Assembly (NCBI GenBank): GCA_036429605.1
Contig: JAVFKD010000015.1
Location: 3,902,925 to 3,966,924 of the forward strand
From: Cladobotryum mycophilum
Taxonomy: Eukaryota > Ascomycota > Sordariomycetes > Hypocreales > Hypocreaceae
Direction: 5' to 3'
DNA: 64,000 bases
In this document: positions 24,172-36,240 of the stretch, one piece after another
Layout of the letters: every line of letters begins with the position of its first letter
Position numbering within the stretch: the first letter of the stretch is position 1
Notes under the pieces: model-generated
Told to the model about the DNA's origin: nothing
Database searches by the model: none
What the model saw: only the letters and a program-made list of their open reading frames with translations
Position numbers and translations under genes: made by a program

Positions 24172-25868
24172 GGTAATAGAGAAATAGTAAAAAAGGAGAA
24201 CAAGAGCTTTGAGTAAATTTAGTGTGTCCATGTTGGTAAACTTTGTACCAGGCAATTGCTATAGGTCTTTCTGTAAATATGTATTTAAGCCTTGTAAGAA
24301 TTCCTTTATCGGGGCGATAATAATGTTAGGAACACCCATAAAGTTAACATGAATCGATTGCGTTAACAAAGAGGGCTTGTTGTTAAGTTCGTACTAATAA
24401 ACATTTCTATTATAGCAAGAATATAATATTCCTGTGCTTATAGTCGTAAGTTTTATAATATACATGTTATCCTAATTTGGTATTTTATGTTTGTTTGTCG
24501 TTAGTTGTCCCGGGTAAGTAGGGTCTTAACAGTTGTACTGTCTGCTCCAAAGACGGATTAAACATCCCCCGTTATGTACGAAGATAAATGACTTGGCTTA
24601 TACTACCGATTGGGTAAACCGAGCCTGCTCAAAACAACAGTAATTTAAAGATGCTCTATAATACAATTACTGAAAAGGGCCTCAGGCAATTTCTAGCAAG
24701 CTTATAACGGGGTTTATTATTGATTGCGCGCTACAATGTGTTATTTAAGCAAATGGCCAATGTATTTATTAGCGAGCTTACAATTATGTACATAGATTAC
24801 AGAAGAGAAAGGACAGCCTACGGTAAGAGTAAATCGTAGACTAAACTATGTCATTATAACCTTGTTCTGAGATTGACTAATACTCTCTTTAAATTTTAGC
24901 TCTTGAATTTTATTTCTAGAACTACAACTGTATTTGACTAGTATAACAAGATCGTGCAATCGTAAAGATTTTAGCAATATAGAGGTAGTAATTAGCACGC
25001 AACTATAGGGCGCAAACGATGGACCGAGATTCATTGTCGGACATTCGTTCGCTCTTAGATATCTTATTACTATATGGCTTAATGGAGAATAGAGCAATAA
25101 AATAACAAGAGAGAGGGCATTGCAACCGGTTCTGCACGCGGAGGAGTTTATGAGTTGGAAGGGGGATAATTATCGTCAATGGAGATATTAGTATTGAGTT
25201 GACTTAAGGAAGCAATCAAGTACATTAAAAACCCCACGTAACAGAATAGAAGTATTAATAATAGATTCTCTAAATTATTAATCGCAGACGCTTATATTAC
25301 TAACATGGTCATTGCGTAAATAATTAGGCAGACTTCATCCAGCGTCGCAGGCATTACCCTCTTGCTCCTGTGCTGTAGTATAAAGGCAATCTTTGCATGT
25401 ATTAAAACTACCTAGGTAAGAAATGGAATTAAAGCCCCTGTTATCAAGGATATTACCTGTATCGCCCTCATCTAGCTAAACTGCTAAGCAACCTGATGTA
25501 GAAGGGTCGTTGGGGAAGGTATATAGGATGTGATTTTCATCGCCAACTCTAGAATAATCGGCATAAAATAAGCTCATGCTTTGCCCACGGATAACTCTGT
25601 GTTCGATTTTGGCCTTAAAGAATAAATCTCTATTTCCTGAACCTTTATCGTTGTCGCATCTTATAGCTACCGCAACATAGCCTGGCATATTCCCAAGACA
25701 CATCGGAGAAACTTCTATAATATTTTCATATTATAAATGTTAAATCCGCAAACACAACGCGCTTTCTATATAATCCATAGTTGTAGCAATTATGTGACGA
25801 TAACACAACCTTGTGTACACCAGTAGTCATAGCCAGTGAACACTTAATTATCAGAGCGCAAAAGGATA
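24172..25868. other. AT-rich intergenic region
   Basis: About 1.7 kb with no supported gene. Composition is AT-rich, especially 24270-24480. A 75-codon open stretch on the minus strand (25703-25476, start MCLGNMPGYVAVAIRCD) has the look of a small protein fragment but no recognised motif or signal peptide; I do not call it. Confidence 0.45.
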
Positions 25869-27741
25869 TTACTGGGTAGAGATAGAAGTGGACTCAGGAT
25901 GCTGATCTTTCGGGGGCATAATCTCTTCTAGAGAGACGCTGTTGTGCATCGTCACCTTTTCCCGCGTACTTCTATATGCTCCAAGTGTCACCAGGATCGC
26001 TAGACCAGAAATCACAGACGCTGTTATCATATCTGTTCGAAAGGCTTCAGCGTAGGCATAGGAGACCGAATCCCGTTGCTGACTCGACAGCTGCGAGTGT
26101 CCGCCGTTAAGAGTGGCCCGTTGTTGAGGTGTCGGAACATCTGCGAGGTGCTTGGAAGTTTTATCGCCAAGAATTGCCGTAGATGCGGCAACTCCCAAGC
26201 TACCGCCTAGTAGCCGAAGCTGGGCTAAAATACCCTGGGCAGGCGCTGTTTAATGTCAGTGAATGTCCATGCTAGCTAGTATCTACATGTAGCAATTTAC
26301 CAAAGTCCTTGGCCGGGGTTTCGAAACTTGCCAACATCGTTGAGGATGAGACTGTTAAACCAAATCCAAGACCGCAGAATGTAAGAAATCCAAGTAACTT
26401 AGCACTCTCCGGATGGTTTGAGAGTGTTGTAAGCAGACTGCAGCCTAGCAACATGAGACATGACCCAATAAACAATGTCTCAAAGATAAGGTTCTTGGAG
26501 GAATTGAGTTTGCCAGCTATCATGCTTCCTAGAGCAACGGTTCCTAGCATCGGTAGTAACATCACACCAGCCAAGAGTGCCGACTTGCCACCTACAACCT
26601 GGATGCGAAGTGGTACGCTGTAGATCAACATCAAGTAGGGATACCCTAGGCAAAGAGTGTTCAAAACCCCTGTCGTGTAAACTCGATTCCTGAAAAGATT
26701 TATCGGGAAAGCTGGCGCAAAACGGTGCACATATCGAACTTGGATGGCATACTGCCAAGTAAAGAGCGCAAGCCAACAAACTATTCCCACAGTCAAGGGG
26801 GCAATGAAAATTGGCTTATTCCAATCACCACTTGTTAGGTTTGAGGATGATGCGCCAGCATTCTGAAATGAAAAGACAACGAGAATGGCAGCGGCTATGG
26901 TGAGAATGGAGCCTAGGTAGTCCAGTTCCTTCCAAGACCTTCGCTGGATTGGAGGTAAATATTCGGCCCTGGGCCAAGTGAGGAGGAAGATGGTCATCGA
27001 CATGGCACCGATGGGTCCACTAGATTAAATAAGCCTACTTGAGCATGAGGGTAAGTATATTAGGCAAAAGACTCACTTGATCCAAAAGATCCACCTCCAA
27101 GTAGTGTAATTTGTCAGAATGCCCCCCAAGACAGGCCCCAAAACCCCAGCGATGGCAATCACCATGCCTATCATAGCGCCTATATGATGCTTCATGTGGC
27201 TAGGACTCATCTCGGGCAGCATTATCATTGATAGAGAGTAGAGACCCGAGCCGCCGACTCCCTGCAGTGCTCGGAAAGCGATGAGTTGATGCAAATTCTT
27301 TGCAAAACCACACCCAAGGGAAAAGCCGATGAAGAGGACATAAGCAACGAGGAATGCATTGCGTCTACCCACAATATCTGAGATACGTGAGAATATCACA
27401 GCGCAGCCCATATAGGCCAAGGTGTAGGCTAGCACAACCCAATTCACATTACTTAGAGCCTTGAACTCGATTCCAATATCGTATATGCTCGTCGCCACAA
27501 TAGAAGTATCAAGCATGGCAAGGAACAAGCCGAGGCACACACTAGAATCACTCATTAGCTTCAATGGTTCGAGAATATGGGGCTAGCGAACCCCAAGACT
27601 GGCATCATACCCGACAGAGAGCATCAGGTAACGCCCAGAAGGGATGGGCTTCATCTCAACAATGAGGTCATTGTTGGTAGGTGGGAACTGTAGATTCAGG
27701 TGGCCTTGGGTGCCAGACTTTGCCTCGGTAGATGAGTCCAT
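25869..27741 (-). CDS. MFS multidrug-type transporter (DHA2-like, ~14 TM)
   Basis: Four exons (27741-27611, 27541-27077, 27019-26301, 26245-25869) join without frame break into 563 aa. Major facilitator proteins export drugs or metabolites by proton antiport across the plasma or vacuolar membrane. Visible: LAMLDTSIVATSIYDIG in TM1, the loop 2-3 motif RISDIVGRRNAF, RALQGVGGSGLYSL in TM4, and the antiporter motif GPVLGGILTNYTTWRWIFWIN in TM5, completed across intron 2. The length and the many hydrophobic segments fit 14-TM DHA2 transporters. The N-terminal exon is polar and cytosolic; its splice (donor GG|GTATGA, branch GCTAAT, acceptor TTCTAG) removes an in-frame stop. Neighbouring regulator and dehydrogenase could form a small catabolic or export unit. 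Confidence 0.9.
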
Positions 27742-29866
27742 TGTGGAAGAAGGCGTTTGAGGGAAATGACTGATGTTCTGGGTCAAGATCTTTCTCTTCT
27801 GTCGTGGAGACGCTGGAGGCTCGTGCAGCTACCGACTCTGCTTGGGAGATTGTGTTCATAAACAACCTTAACCTGGGGTTCCGCCAACAAACCCACGGCT
27901 ATCTGAATTGATGAGTGTGGTGGCTATAAAAGTCATTCGAATTCCTCAGTCACCTCGCAGAGTATTTTCTGAGTATGCTGGTTGGGAGATGTCTTTGAGA
28001 GGTTCGACATAAAATGAGCCGCCCGATAAGTGATGACATTGGCATTTCCAGCCCGCGTTTCAGTCAAGACAGCGTCAACTCAGTTGCGAATGCGAATGTA
28101 TAGACAATACCGGAGCTAGTAGCCAATATGGGGACGTGCCTCGACTCATCTTCATTTCCTGATGGTGGGATAAAGGATGAATGGAAAATCTCAATGGATC
28201 TGTTGGGCGTCAATGGGGAGACAAATTCGCACTCGCTTAAAAAGCCTGCGCGCTGATTAGTGCTTTTGGACAATAGCTTATTGTAAAAGGCAAAGAGATG
28301 GACATTGTGGAGACAGGAGAGCGAGTTGGATTCCATTACATAGATGCATTCCCCTGCCTGTGGCCAAGACCGACATCCCTCACATAGTCGCGTGAGATGA
28401 GAGCAGAACATGGTAAACTCAAGCAGAAGAACAACATAAAACACAAAGGTTCGCACGCCCTTTCGAATCTACGCGCGGTAATAAAACTTGAAGGCAAAGA
28501 GGGTCGAATCATTTCTGGCACACACATGGATTAGTGTCGTGGCACTGACACACCTAAACAGGGAACCACCGTAGGCCGATCAAAGCACTATCAAAGATTG
28601 GCTGACAGCCTGTGGCCATGCCGCACTCGGGCGATGGCCCATGATGTCCCTCGCATTCGCTTCGCAAACCCTGAAATCGCAACGGCTTGTTGTTGCCTAG
28701 TTCTCGGAATGCGGGCACTTGGATTCCGACAGTAACACATCGCTTCCGCGTGGCCATTCCCAACAGGTCTTGTTGAAGACACCACACGCAGAGCATTGCC
28801 AACGGAGAAAACCGCGCACGTCAGCCATTTTTTTTACCCCAACCCCCGCCACTCCCCCTTATACCGACAAGGCATATAAGAGTCTGTTGATAATCCGAAA
28901 TGCTTAAGCAGCCGAGGTCGAGGGTGGGAACCGCCACGCGCACCATCTATGCTTCGCTGTTTAGTTAGCCCTTTGATACCACGATCTGACCTTTTCTTCT
29001 TCTTCTTCCACGCACACACTAATTATGGTTTAACCCCACTTGGTATTTACACATTCAACCCCTCTCGTAACCCTTCCAAAGGACTGCACCCATTTAGATC
29101 AAGTGATTTTCCCCACTCCTTAATCAGCACCAGCATATCAATTCAGTCGCTTTCTCACCGAATATATCTAGAATTCATAATACTACGCGATTCATGTGTC
29201 GACCGGCTTTATATCCCGTCTCTCTGAAAAAAAGCAACCCCGATTAGCAATACAAGGGCGGCAAGATAAGAAACTTAACAGCTGGATAAACGCTAGCACC
29301 ACGCGTTCGCCGCCCCATCATGCAACAAACCTGGCCAGGGGAGAACAGTTTTTTAGGGAACTTAACGACTGCCTCAGCTGGGACAACTAGTTATTCGAGT
29401 ATCTGGAAGAATGATCCATAAACTTACTTACATAAGCTGTATGCTTCTAGTAGTCTTCCATGTTATTTTTGTTGTTCTCGGAGACCGAATATTTACCACG
29501 AACGTATCAGACAGTAGTCCTCCGTCCTTCTAACAACCAGTTTATTGGCTTAGTCCAAATGGCCCTACGTTAACGATCGCGAGCCTTAACCGTCCAGCAC
29601 AGCTTTTTCTAACTATGCTGGTTTTTAGGTCAGCTATATTTCCTTTTCCCATTCCCTCTTTATTTTATATTTTTAAATAAAAGATATCGATAGTTATTTG
29701 ACTTTGTTCATTTTATTTAGCCATGAGACTTGAGGTATTCTCAAGCTGAGTACTCTTTTAATTATGTAATCAATCGTTAAAACGGTATTAAAAAAAACTA
29801 TTCTATTACACATAAATACAAATTTTCGTAACGAGCTTTACTTCAATTCATCGTTAATAACTTCCA
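27742..29866. other. Intergenic region without a supported gene
   Basis: About 2.1 kb. The first part is the MFS promoter. A minus-strand open stretch at 28456-28064 and a plus-strand one at 29196-29393 (containing RLAIQGRQDKKLNSWINAS) show no recognised family and lack good starts. A pyrimidine-rich tract TTTTCTTCTTCTTCTTCC at about 28990-29008 resembles a fungal promoter/leader, but no convincing gene follows. The last 400 bp become AT-rich toward the transposon. Confidence 0.45.
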
Positions 29867-29868
29867 TA

Positions 29869-29911
29869 ACATACTTTATCAGCGAGTGGCGCATATCAGC
29901 GAGTGGCGCAC
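29869..29911 (+). repeat. Left TIR with internal 17-nt tandem repeat
   Basis: Bases 29873-29911 are the exact reverse complement of 31682-31720; bases before them match with one mismatch. The GC-rich end survives while the interior is AT-degraded. TA at 29867-29868 is the presumed target site. Confidence 0.85.
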
Positions 29912-31681
29912 CTTCTACCTACAACCTGTATAAACTGCTCAATTATACTATAAAATATTAAATAATAACTAAAATACTACTAGAATCTAATAAATCAGAT
30001 ATTTCTATGGCTTTCTTATAAGTTTATATATTATACCTAGGTTTACTGTAATTACTATAGCGCGAAGTATTTATCCGGCCTAACCCTCGTTAACTATTAC
30101 TTTAATAATCTTCTTTCTTTATTTACTTATCTAGATCCTTTTAATCTATTAGATCTTGTGTATCTTAAATAGTAAGAGAGCCTCTAAGCCGTATATGTGT
30201 TTTTTTTGCTCTTTGGCGCTTGCTTAATGTCTTATTTGCTATATAAAGTGATAAGATTTTTTTATATAGAAGAGCTACCTGATGTATTATGGCTATTACT
30301 CTCTTTATAAATTAATCTATAGTAGCTAGCATTAATGTAAAAGAGCTATTTTGATAAGCAGAGATATAAGATTTTATATGCTCTAATTACGAGCTAGCCT
30401 CGTATGTAATCTGTGGTGTCTTCGAGACCTAAGGCTGTCTAATCTTAGGCAAGGTTACTGGAGGTATTGGCGTTTATAGCTGGATATAAAGCTTTGAGAG
30501 AACTCTTTGTAGGTTAAATAGTATAAGGCTAGTTCCTATAAAGCCTTCTTGTATATTTTTTTATTATTAAAAAAAAAGCTATACGAAAGGTATAAAGGAA
30601 TTTAAGCTTATTGATGTGTGTAATATATATATATATTAGGGTCTTAATTTGCTAGCTGTATATTTGTTTAAGTGGTTTAAAATAGCTAATATTAAGTGAT
30701 TAAAGGATATAAGAGGAATGAGTAGGTATATAGATTGTAATAATCTTATACTGTTAGTAGTAAAGCTTAAATTCCATAAAGTAATGGCTTTTATAGCTAT
30801 TAAGGATAAATAATTAATATATGCTTTTTATACAAGATGCTATATAATAATTAAAATGCTTAACTTAATTTAGGTTAATCTTATTAATAGTTTAGCTATT
30901 ATTTATTATTATAATAATCTAATCTACTAGAAGATTATATTTTTAATATTAATAAGATAGGTAATATTAGGCGGTTAGAATAATAAATAATAAAATAGCC
31001 TAACCATATGTATTAACGCTTTAGATTATAGTTACCTATTCTCGATTGCTAGGCTAAGATAATTTAGCTTTTGTACGGCTATTTGATATTATAATTACTA
31101 TACCTGTAAAGATTAGGCCTATTATAAAGCTAGTCTTATTAAAATTATAGTTATTTTTATCTAAGATATTATACTTAGTTTTAATGTTTTATATAAAAGT
31201 AAATTAATTATTTATTAATCTTAAATCTTTATATTTAGCCTTTTAATAATTATATTTATAAGAATAATATATATATAACTCTAATTAACGTTTAATAAAT
31301 CTATAAGCTTAAAGCTTTTTAACTAATAATATATTATATATATATAATAATTAATTAACTATTTTTTTAATACTATATAATCTAGGTAAAAATGATTATA
31401 TTAAGAGCTTAATTATATATTAAATAATAGCTTTTTTTCTAATTTAGTTAGATTTATTAAATTGGGTCTAGTATTATGTCTAACTATATAACCATTGCGA
31501 TAATAACGGATTGTACTAGCTAGTATATTATAGATCTTGGCTGCGGCTCGAATACTAAGTGATTTGCTATTTTTAAAAGCTTAAAGAGCTATAATTATCC
31601 TGGCTTTATTTGGAAGGGATTCTATAGTTAATTGTGGAGGAATTTAATGAGAAGGTAAGTTGTATGCGCTGTGGGCGGAAA

Positions 31682-31724
31682 GTGCGCCACTCGCTGATAT
31701 GCGCCACTCGCTGATAAAGTACGT
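31682..31724 (-). repeat. Right TIR with internal 17-nt tandem repeat
   Basis: Mirror of the left repeat, starting GTGCGCCACTCGCTGATATG and ending at the TA at 31725-31726. Confidence 0.85.
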
Positions 31725-31726
31725 TA

Positions 31727-32143
31727 CTCATTTTCCCCGGCTCTTCTACTAAAGTAACATGTCCCGAGATCCGAAAGTATGCGAGATCCACTTCGCTACC
31801 CTATATACTGGGCATTCCCTCATTACTTTTTAGAACCTGCTCGAAGCTCTATTAATAGAGGTCTAGGTGTGAACATACATAACACTGATCAAGTTTCAAT
31901 CCCTATTACTTTTTTGCTCCTTACTATTTACTTTTTCCATTACTTGGTTGCTTACTGCATCCTTATTGTTCAATCATCAATTTCATGTCTAGACTTTGGC
32001 AAGGAAGCCCAGTTCCAAGGAGAAAGAAAATTCAGATTGTTATCATATTGAAACTGGTACATACGTCTATAAATCTAATGGGGAATCTAAATGACATTAT
32101 ACATAATTAGTTAGTGAAATCATCCGCATCTTGAGCCCTTGTT
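31727..32143. other. Intergenic, 3' flank of the b5-reductase gene
   Basis: About 420 bp between the transposon and the stop of the minus-strand reductase gene. No supported gene. Confidence 0.5.
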
Positions 32144-33621
32144 TTAGAACGAAAAGATCTGGTCGGTTATTTTGGACATGGCACTTGGTTGCTTGAAGCC
32201 CAGGTCCACCAGCGACTTTTTGGCAGCGTTAACCATACCGGGCGGTCCGCAAAGCATAATCTTGGTATCGTCGCTCGGAGTTGGGAACCTTTCGGCCATC
32301 ATATCTTTTGTCACATAGCCGGATCCAAATTGCCAGTCAGCAGGGGGCTGGTCTAGCAAGTAGTAAACCTTGAAGACCTTGGGATACTTTCTGGCATAAG
32401 CATCCAGTTCCTCTCGAAGGAGAATGTCCTGTTCCGTTCTGTTGGCATAGAGCAGACTAATTTCGGTGGCGTCGCGATCATTTTCGCAAATGGCCCGGAT
32501 GAGCTGGAACATTGGTGTAATACCAGTACCACCAGCCAGCATACCAATCTTCTTGCACAAGCCCCGAGTATATCTCATTGCCCCCTTGGGACCTCTGAAT
32601 TGCACCTCATCCCCTTCATTAAGCTTGGCAAGGTAGCCGTTGGTCAGCTTGCCGTCTGGGTAGACCTTGATGACCAGTTCCAAGGTGCCTATATCGGAGT
32701 TGTTGGATACTGGGGTGTAAGATCGTGTGATAGTCTCACCATCCACGTTGGCTGTAATGGCAACATGTTGGCCGGTTGGTAGACCCACAATGGCATCCGG
32801 AGAAGGCAAGTCAAAGATCAAGCGGTAAACGTTGGGTGCAATGAGCATCTTCTTGGTCAATGTCAATGGAGCGCTGGTGGAGCTCAACCAACCCCTCCGA
32901 AGCAAAATATCGGATTCAATGGCTTTGGGCACTCTGTAGTGCGCAGGGTAATCCAGGAAATTCGTCTCCTTGCGAATCATGTTCAGCATGCTCTGCGCTA
33001 GAAGGGTGTTTGCGACTGTCAAAACACTAGCTCCGATGAGGAAGCCCTTGACGAATCCGTACTCGGACGATGGACCACCCCTCTGCAAAGCCGGGATGCT
33101 GAGACTGGTGGGTAGGGATGGGAGATTCACATTCTTGATAAGGTGAAGAGGAATCTGTGAGCTATACTTGACCGCTCCATATGACAAAGCAGCAGTTCCA
33201 AGTGAAACGAGGGCAATGCTAACGAGGGTTGAGCTGCCTTGCTTTTGTGTAGGTGTTTTTTCTGATCTCTGGGGGAGGACGATTGAAGACGGACGGCCTT
33301 CTTCTTCTTGGCATTTTTGAGCGTGCCAACACACAAATCAGCCATGATCTCAAAGGCATCTTCGGAGTGGCCAGCGTTATCGAATTCTTCGCTGGCATCA
33401 GTGCCAGCTGCTTCTGTGAGGACCTCCAAGCCTCCAGGGTGACTGTCCAAATATTTCGTCACATCGTAAACTGACAAAGTAACGCATGTAAGCAAATTTC
33501 AATGCAAAGAGATGCCATAGAAATGAGACGACATACCTTTTCCATGAATAGTCATCCAAACATCATTAGGACTCTTGTGTTTGGCAACCTCTTGGGCGGT
33601 GTATTCCACGGTGTCTGCCAT
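32144..33621 (-). CDS. Cytochrome b5 fused to NADH-cytochrome b5 reductase
   Basis: Exon 1 (33621-33537) starts MADTVEYTAQEVAKHKSP; intron 33471-33536; exon 2 continues VYDVTKYLDSHPGG, the b5 heme-binding HPGG, with the second heme ligand in NAGHSEDA. After a lysine-rich linker and two hydrophobic segments (VSIALVSLGTAALSYGA; VKGFLIGASVLTVANTL) comes a ferredoxin-reductase domain: FAD motif RSYTPVSNN, NAD-binding GGTGITPMFQLIRAI and CGPPGMVNAAKK. About 470 aa. The enzyme would pass electrons from NADH through FAD to its own b5 heme, then to membrane partners such as P450s or desaturases. The frame shifts in the linker, most simply at an A6 run (plus-strand T6 at 33256-33261). A poor-donor 62-nt intron would also fix it. 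It is divergent from a P450 gene. Confidence 0.85.
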
Positions 33622-34466
33622 TTTCGATGGTTATGAGAGCGGATAGAAGCAGAGATTGACTAGATTGTAATCGAAAGTCGTTAGTTAGTGTGATGAGTTC
33701 GATTTGGCTGTATGAACATGGCGACCGGACCCAACGCTTTATATCAACGTGGTGTCATAGACTTCCTGTGTAAGGGGAAGAGATCGGCGACGTCACAAGA
33801 GACATCACTTCATACATGGTAACATTAACCATACCTTCTAGAAGCGCCGAATGCTCAATAAAAATGGGTCTTCCGAGGTCCCTGCATCTTGCCATCTATG
33901 GGTTCCATGTATTATTTTTTCCCTTTTCCCTACCGATGATTAGATGCACTTCAACCCTTCTGTAGGATGGGGCTACCGAGGCTGGCGGGGATGTCCAGCG
34001 ATCAACACGTACAAGGGCCGTGCGTTTGCAGCATGAATGGATGCATCATCCATGGAAAACGGAACTGCCGTTGGCGAGGTGTGTCCACTAAAAACGCTAG
34101 TTAAACTGACAACTGGGCAATTAAACAAAACCTAACCCAATGGCAACGGTTGCAAACCAACTAAAATAAGGAGAAGGAGAAGGATGAGGAAAAAAATTCT
34201 CAATGTCTTAGTTTTCCATGAAACCTCGGTTGCCGCCTTCACCGAAACGGGGTCGAAATAAAGTCCGGCTTCAGACTTATCTGTCGTCATAATGGAAATT
34301 TGTCCAAGAGTTCCGCGACAAAGCCATGAACAGCACTCGCAGGGGTTCGATTTAACATTGAGCGAGTGAATAAATAAATCTGTCAAGTATCCTTTGATCC
34401 TTTCTGTCGGTCCTACAAGACGCCTCAACACAAGACAGACTGGTGCTATCGTTGACTCCTCTCATT
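33622..34466. promoter_or_regulatory. Divergent promoter, b5-reductase fusion / P450
   Basis: 845 bp separate the start codons of the reductase fusion (leftward) and the P450 (rightward). This shared region suggests coordinated expression of an electron donor and its acceptor. I recognise no specific operator. Confidence 0.5.
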
Positions 34467-36240
34467 ATGGCTTCACAAACATTCTACCTCTTGGGTGAAA
34501 CACCCTCCGCAGCTCGTGAGATAGACGTCTCCGACTTGACGGATTTGAGCGATGTGCAACACCTTATTGCTTCACATTTTGCTATTGTTGATCCCAATGG
34601 TAAGCACCCATGAACCCCGCCATATTAAGGACATTACACTGACTCTGAGGCCCGGACAGGCATTGGATTCATTTCTCAAAACCGCGAACTCACATCTGCT
34701 GCCGAAGTGATAGCTGCAGAGGGCCCTCTTTCGATTTCCATTGACGGCAAACCTGTGCGCGATGTCCCTGGGCCCACGGGTTTGCCATACATTGGCAACT
34801 ACCTTGAAGTTTTCCCAGACCATCTTGGTAACCACCAGCGACTTTTCGACAAATATGGGCCGCTCTTCAGGACAACGAACATGGGTGCTCAAATCTATCA
34901 GACCAACTCCCCTCAATTAGCCAACATTGTCTTTTCTGAGAGTGACTTTTTCACAAAACACATCATCCCGGGCCATCCTCTGCACCCAATCAAGAGTGAC
35001 GAAGCTGGAGTCTTCTTGGGCGACACGGAGACGGAACATTGGCGTCAAGCTCACAAGTTTCTCCCCCAGCTTTGGGGCCCAAAGCTGTTAGACATTACGC
35101 CCCAACCATGCAGCTTACGGTGGAGGACTCTTTCAAGGTATTTGATAAGTTGGATGAGGATGGCGAGGCTTGGAACGTGTACCAGTACATGTTAAAAATG
35201 GGCTCACAAGCCGTCGGCAAACTTGTACTCGGCATGGACTTTGAGCATTTTACCGCGCCCGATGCGCCGCTCCATGCCATGGTCATTGGCATAGCGGAGA
35301 ACTTGGAGTTGAACAAGCGCATTTCTTCCATGGGCAGCTGGTATGCCAAAATGCCGTTTGGCGACCCACAGAGGCTACGAGAGAACACGGCCAGGGTTGC
35401 AGACCTGTTGGCAGACTCCATCTCAAAGGCTGCTAGGGGTGTGGAGGATTTGGAACTTCAAGAAGCCGCCTTACAAGCCGAAAATCTTGTTGGTATGTAT
35501 TTTGATTCATCATTCAAATTTTGGTCCTTGGGCACGACACTGACATTCGCTTAGACTACTGCCTGCGAGCAACTGATAACAAGGGAAACAAGCTTCCCGT
35601 CGAACAGTTCGCCCCAGCGCTTGTTGTCGCAACGGGCGCAGGCTTTACTACTACATCGTCTTTGCTCTCATGGCTCATCTACGGTCTGGTGACCTATGAA
35701 GGAATGCAAGATCGTCTCCTACAAGAGCTGATTGACAATGACTGGGATGAGAATACTCAGGTCACGGCCGATTTAACCAACAAGCTTGCTTTCTTGGACA
35801 AGTATGTGAAGGAAACGCAGCGCCGACACAACCCATCCTACCAGCCTTGCAGAACCGCCAAGGCAGATATGATATTGCCTGGTGGCTATAGGATGCCCAA
35901 GGATTCTCTTGTCATCCCTGCTCTTCACCACATCCACAACAATGCCGCTTTGTGGGACAACCCTGCTAAGTTTGACCCGGACCGATGGGATACTGAGAGA
36001 GTGAAGAACCGACCAGCAGGATCCTACGTTCCATTCGCCGCCGGCCCTCGTGGTTGCATCGGATTCAATTTTGCGCTTCAGGAGGTCAAAGTTTTCCTAC
36101 CGAAGCTCGTCTACAGGTACAAATTCAGCTTGGTGCAAGATGGTCCCATTGAATACGACCCTTATTTCCAGCTGATCCGGCCGAACAATCTCTACGTCCG
36201 GGCTGAGAAAAGACTCAGGTGGCCGCCCAGGAGCGAGTAG
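34467..36240 (+). CDS. Cytochrome P450 monooxygenase (frame break)
   Basis: Three exons (34467-34599, 34660-35492, 35555-36240; introns 60 and 62 nt) give about 550 aa. Key residues are visible: PRGCIGF around the heme-thiolate cysteine near residue 489, preceded by FAAG, the K-helix ExxR as KETQRRHNPS, and the PERF-like DPDRW. There is an unusual soluble N-terminal extension of about 90 residues (MASQTFYLLGETPSAAREID) before the proline-rich GPTGLPYIGNY hinge, instead of a simple membrane anchor. The frame breaks at a C5 run (35063-35067): the conserved sequence continues in the next frame (ALGPKAVRHYAPTMQ) as if one C were missing. The reaction is unknown. The adjacent b5/b5-reductase fusion is a plausible redox partner. 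Confidence 0.88.

Larger units (their letters stand above)
29869..31724. mobile_element. RIP-destroyed TIR element, probably Fot1/pogo (Tc1-mariner)
   Basis: The element is bounded by long inverted repeats (left 29869-29911, right 31682-31724; 39 bp perfect, then one mismatch) and flanked by TA on each side, the mariner-type target duplication. Total length 1856 bp is about that of Fot1 elements and of the intact copy at 59.2-61.05 kb (1849 bp). Each repeat contains a tandem copy of a 17-nt unit (ATCAGCGAGTGGCGCAT). The interior is about 80% A/T by eye with no open frame, so any transposase is erased. Family assignment rests on length, TA duplication and repeat style. Confidence 0.75.

Noticed and set aside
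25476..25703. 75-codon minus-strand open stretch, possible small protein
   Set aside because: No signal peptide, motif or neighbour supports it; AT-rich surroundings make chance frames likely.
28064..28456. 130-codon open stretch on the minus strand with a hydrophobic start
   Set aside because: It has no ATG at the start of the hydrophobic part, no recognised motif and no supporting splice sites.
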